From AWTP1-13 sp963814055 (GTDB taxonomy: Bacteria; Pseudomonadota; Alphaproteobacteria; Rhizobiales; Hyphomicrobiaceae), in assembly GCA_963814055.1 (NCBI GenBank), contig CAWFBJ010000020.1, positions 62,001 to 126,000 of the forward strand: DNA of 64,000 bases, read 5' to 3'. The position numbers were made by a program, and so were the translations under genes. Below, in pieces: positions 63,276 through 64,000 of this stretch. The notes under the pieces are model-generated. The model saw nothing but the letters and a program-made list of their open reading frames with translations, was not told the origin of the DNA and did no database searches. Within the stretch, counting starts at the first letter, position 1; each line of letters begins with the position of its first letter.

Positions 63276-64000
63276 ATGAGGGGCTTTTCCAGGCGTGATT
63301 TCAGTAAGCTGGCCGGCGCAGCAGGTGCAGGCGCTTTGACTTCTGCCGCCTGGGGCACCTTTGCGATCGCCCAGGGTGCCGCCAAAGTCGTGATTGTTGG
63401 CGGGGGAGCGGGTGGGGCCACGGCGGCCCATTTCATCAAGAAGGAGGCCCCCAACCTCGATGTTACTCTGATTGAAGCCAATGCGATTTACAGCTCGTCG
63501 TTTTTCTCCAATCTTTACATCGGCGGGTTTCGAACCCTGGAGTCCCTGAACCATGGTTACGCCGGGCTACGCCGCCTCGGCATCAAGGTGGTGCACGACT
63601 TCGCAACCGACGTCGATAGCACCAAGAAGACGGTAAAGACGCGGGGCGGCCGCACCTACGCCTACGATCGGCTGGTTCTGTCGCCGGGCATCGATATCAA
63701 GTACGACTCGATCAAGGGCTATTCGCGGGACGTTGCCCGCGCGCTGCCGCATGCCTACAACACCGACGCGACCCAGAAGCGCCTTCTGAAGCAGCAGCTG
63801 CAAAATCTGCGGGACGGCGGCACGGTGGCGATGGTGATGCCCAACAATCCGTTTCGCTGCCCGCCCGGGCCTTACGAGCGGGCCTGCATGATCGCGCACT
63901 ACCTCAAGACGCGGAAGCCGAAGTCGAAGCTCGTTATCCTGGATCCCAAGCGCGCGTTCTCCAAGCAGCCGGTCTTCGTGGAGGCATTCGACAAGTACTA
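63276..64000 (+). CDS. fccB: Flavocytochrome c sulfide dehydrogenase flavoprotein (FccB/SoxF), 3' truncated
   Basis: The first 241 residues are in the window; the gene runs off the edge. ATG at 63276 with GGGGAGG upstream. A twin-arginine signal (FSRRDFSKLAGAAGAGALTSAA) precedes the FAD-binding Rossmann motif KVVIVGGGAGGATAAHFIK (about residues 39-57). ALIEAN-like VTLIEANAIYSSSFFSNLYIGG, DRLVLSPGI and the redox-type CPPGPYERACMIAHYLK motif mark the FCSD flavoprotein. It oxidises sulfide in the periplasm and passes electrons to a cytochrome c subunit, probably encoded just beyond the window. Confidence 0.94.
   Translation, partial: MRGFSRRDFSKLAGAAGAGALTSAAWGTFAIAQGAAKVVIVGGGAGGATAAHFIKKEAPNLDVTLIEANAIYSSSFFSNLYIGGFRTLESLNHGYAGLRRLGIKVVHDFATDVDSTKKTVKTRGGRTYAYDRLVLSPGIDIKYDSIKGYSRDVARALPHAYNTDATQKRLLKQQLQNLRDGGTVAMVMPNNPFRCPPGPYERACMIAHYLKTRKPKSKLVILDPKRAFSKQPVFVEAFDKY

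Overview
This is a GC-rich window with dense gene content. Its gene content and order suggest a free-living alphaproteobacterium, probably Hyphomicrobiales; the genus cannot be fixed from the sequence alone. The pointers are a ccmI-ccmE-ccmF-ccmH operon followed by an HtrA protease, a two-component system and glnE; TRAP transporters; a rhizobial-type beta-glucan synthase pair; a Mur-like box before mntH; and soxYZ with a flavocytochrome c sulfide dehydrogenase.

Layout. 1-11.3 kb is a catabolic and transport region: a ThDP-dependent decarboxylase cut by the window edge, secreted proteins, a gntR-dctP-dctQ-dctM TRAP operon with a 300-bp multi-hairpin element inside it, a DUF3047 protein and an iron-type alcohol dehydrogenase. 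11.3-17.3 kb holds a membrane protein, a SARP/BTAD regulator with an 11-bp-phased heptamer array upstream, an orphan TRAP binding protein and a DUF4189 protein. 17.7-19.85 kb is a collapsed prophage remnant: its own promoter, a small terminase, and a large terminase joined by deletion to a lysozyme tail and a holin-like protein. 20-24 kb has a PhoPQ/FeuPQ-like two-component pair, a glycine-zipper lipoprotein, three tandem related small proteins and a lone receiver. 24-27.5 kb is a membrane-fusion protein plus PilZ-containing glycosyltransferase pair. 28-32.4 kb is the cytochrome c maturation operon, carrying two copies of a palindromic repeat. 32.4-44.4 kb has a YcxB-like protein, two serine proteases, a two-component pair, a 1057-residue octapeptide-repeat protein and glnE. 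44.5-51.7 kb has an ECF sigma locus with a metal-sensor-like protein, a histidine kinase, aminopeptidase N and mntH. 52-59.7 kb carries CoA-ester and sugar-acid enzymes (CoA-transferase, FAH-family, enoyl-CoA hydratase, SDR, IlvD/Edd dehydratase) and an S41 protease. 59.7-64 kb has DoxX, a thioesterase, an Lrp regulator and a sulfur-oxidation module (TIGR01244 phosphatase-like protein, dual CDGSH protein, soxZ, soxY and, divergently, fccB/soxF running off the window).

Four genes (a response regulator, a glycosyltransferase, aminopeptidase N twice, and DoxX) are interrupted by what look like single extra bases. These are either sequence errors or real lesions, so they are called as frameshifted genes. 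The most unusual items are the hierarchical repeat protein (8-residue repeat inside a 109-residue, 327-bp super-repeat), the phased heptamers before the SARP gene, the triplet of WxxAER small proteins and the prophage deletion fusion.
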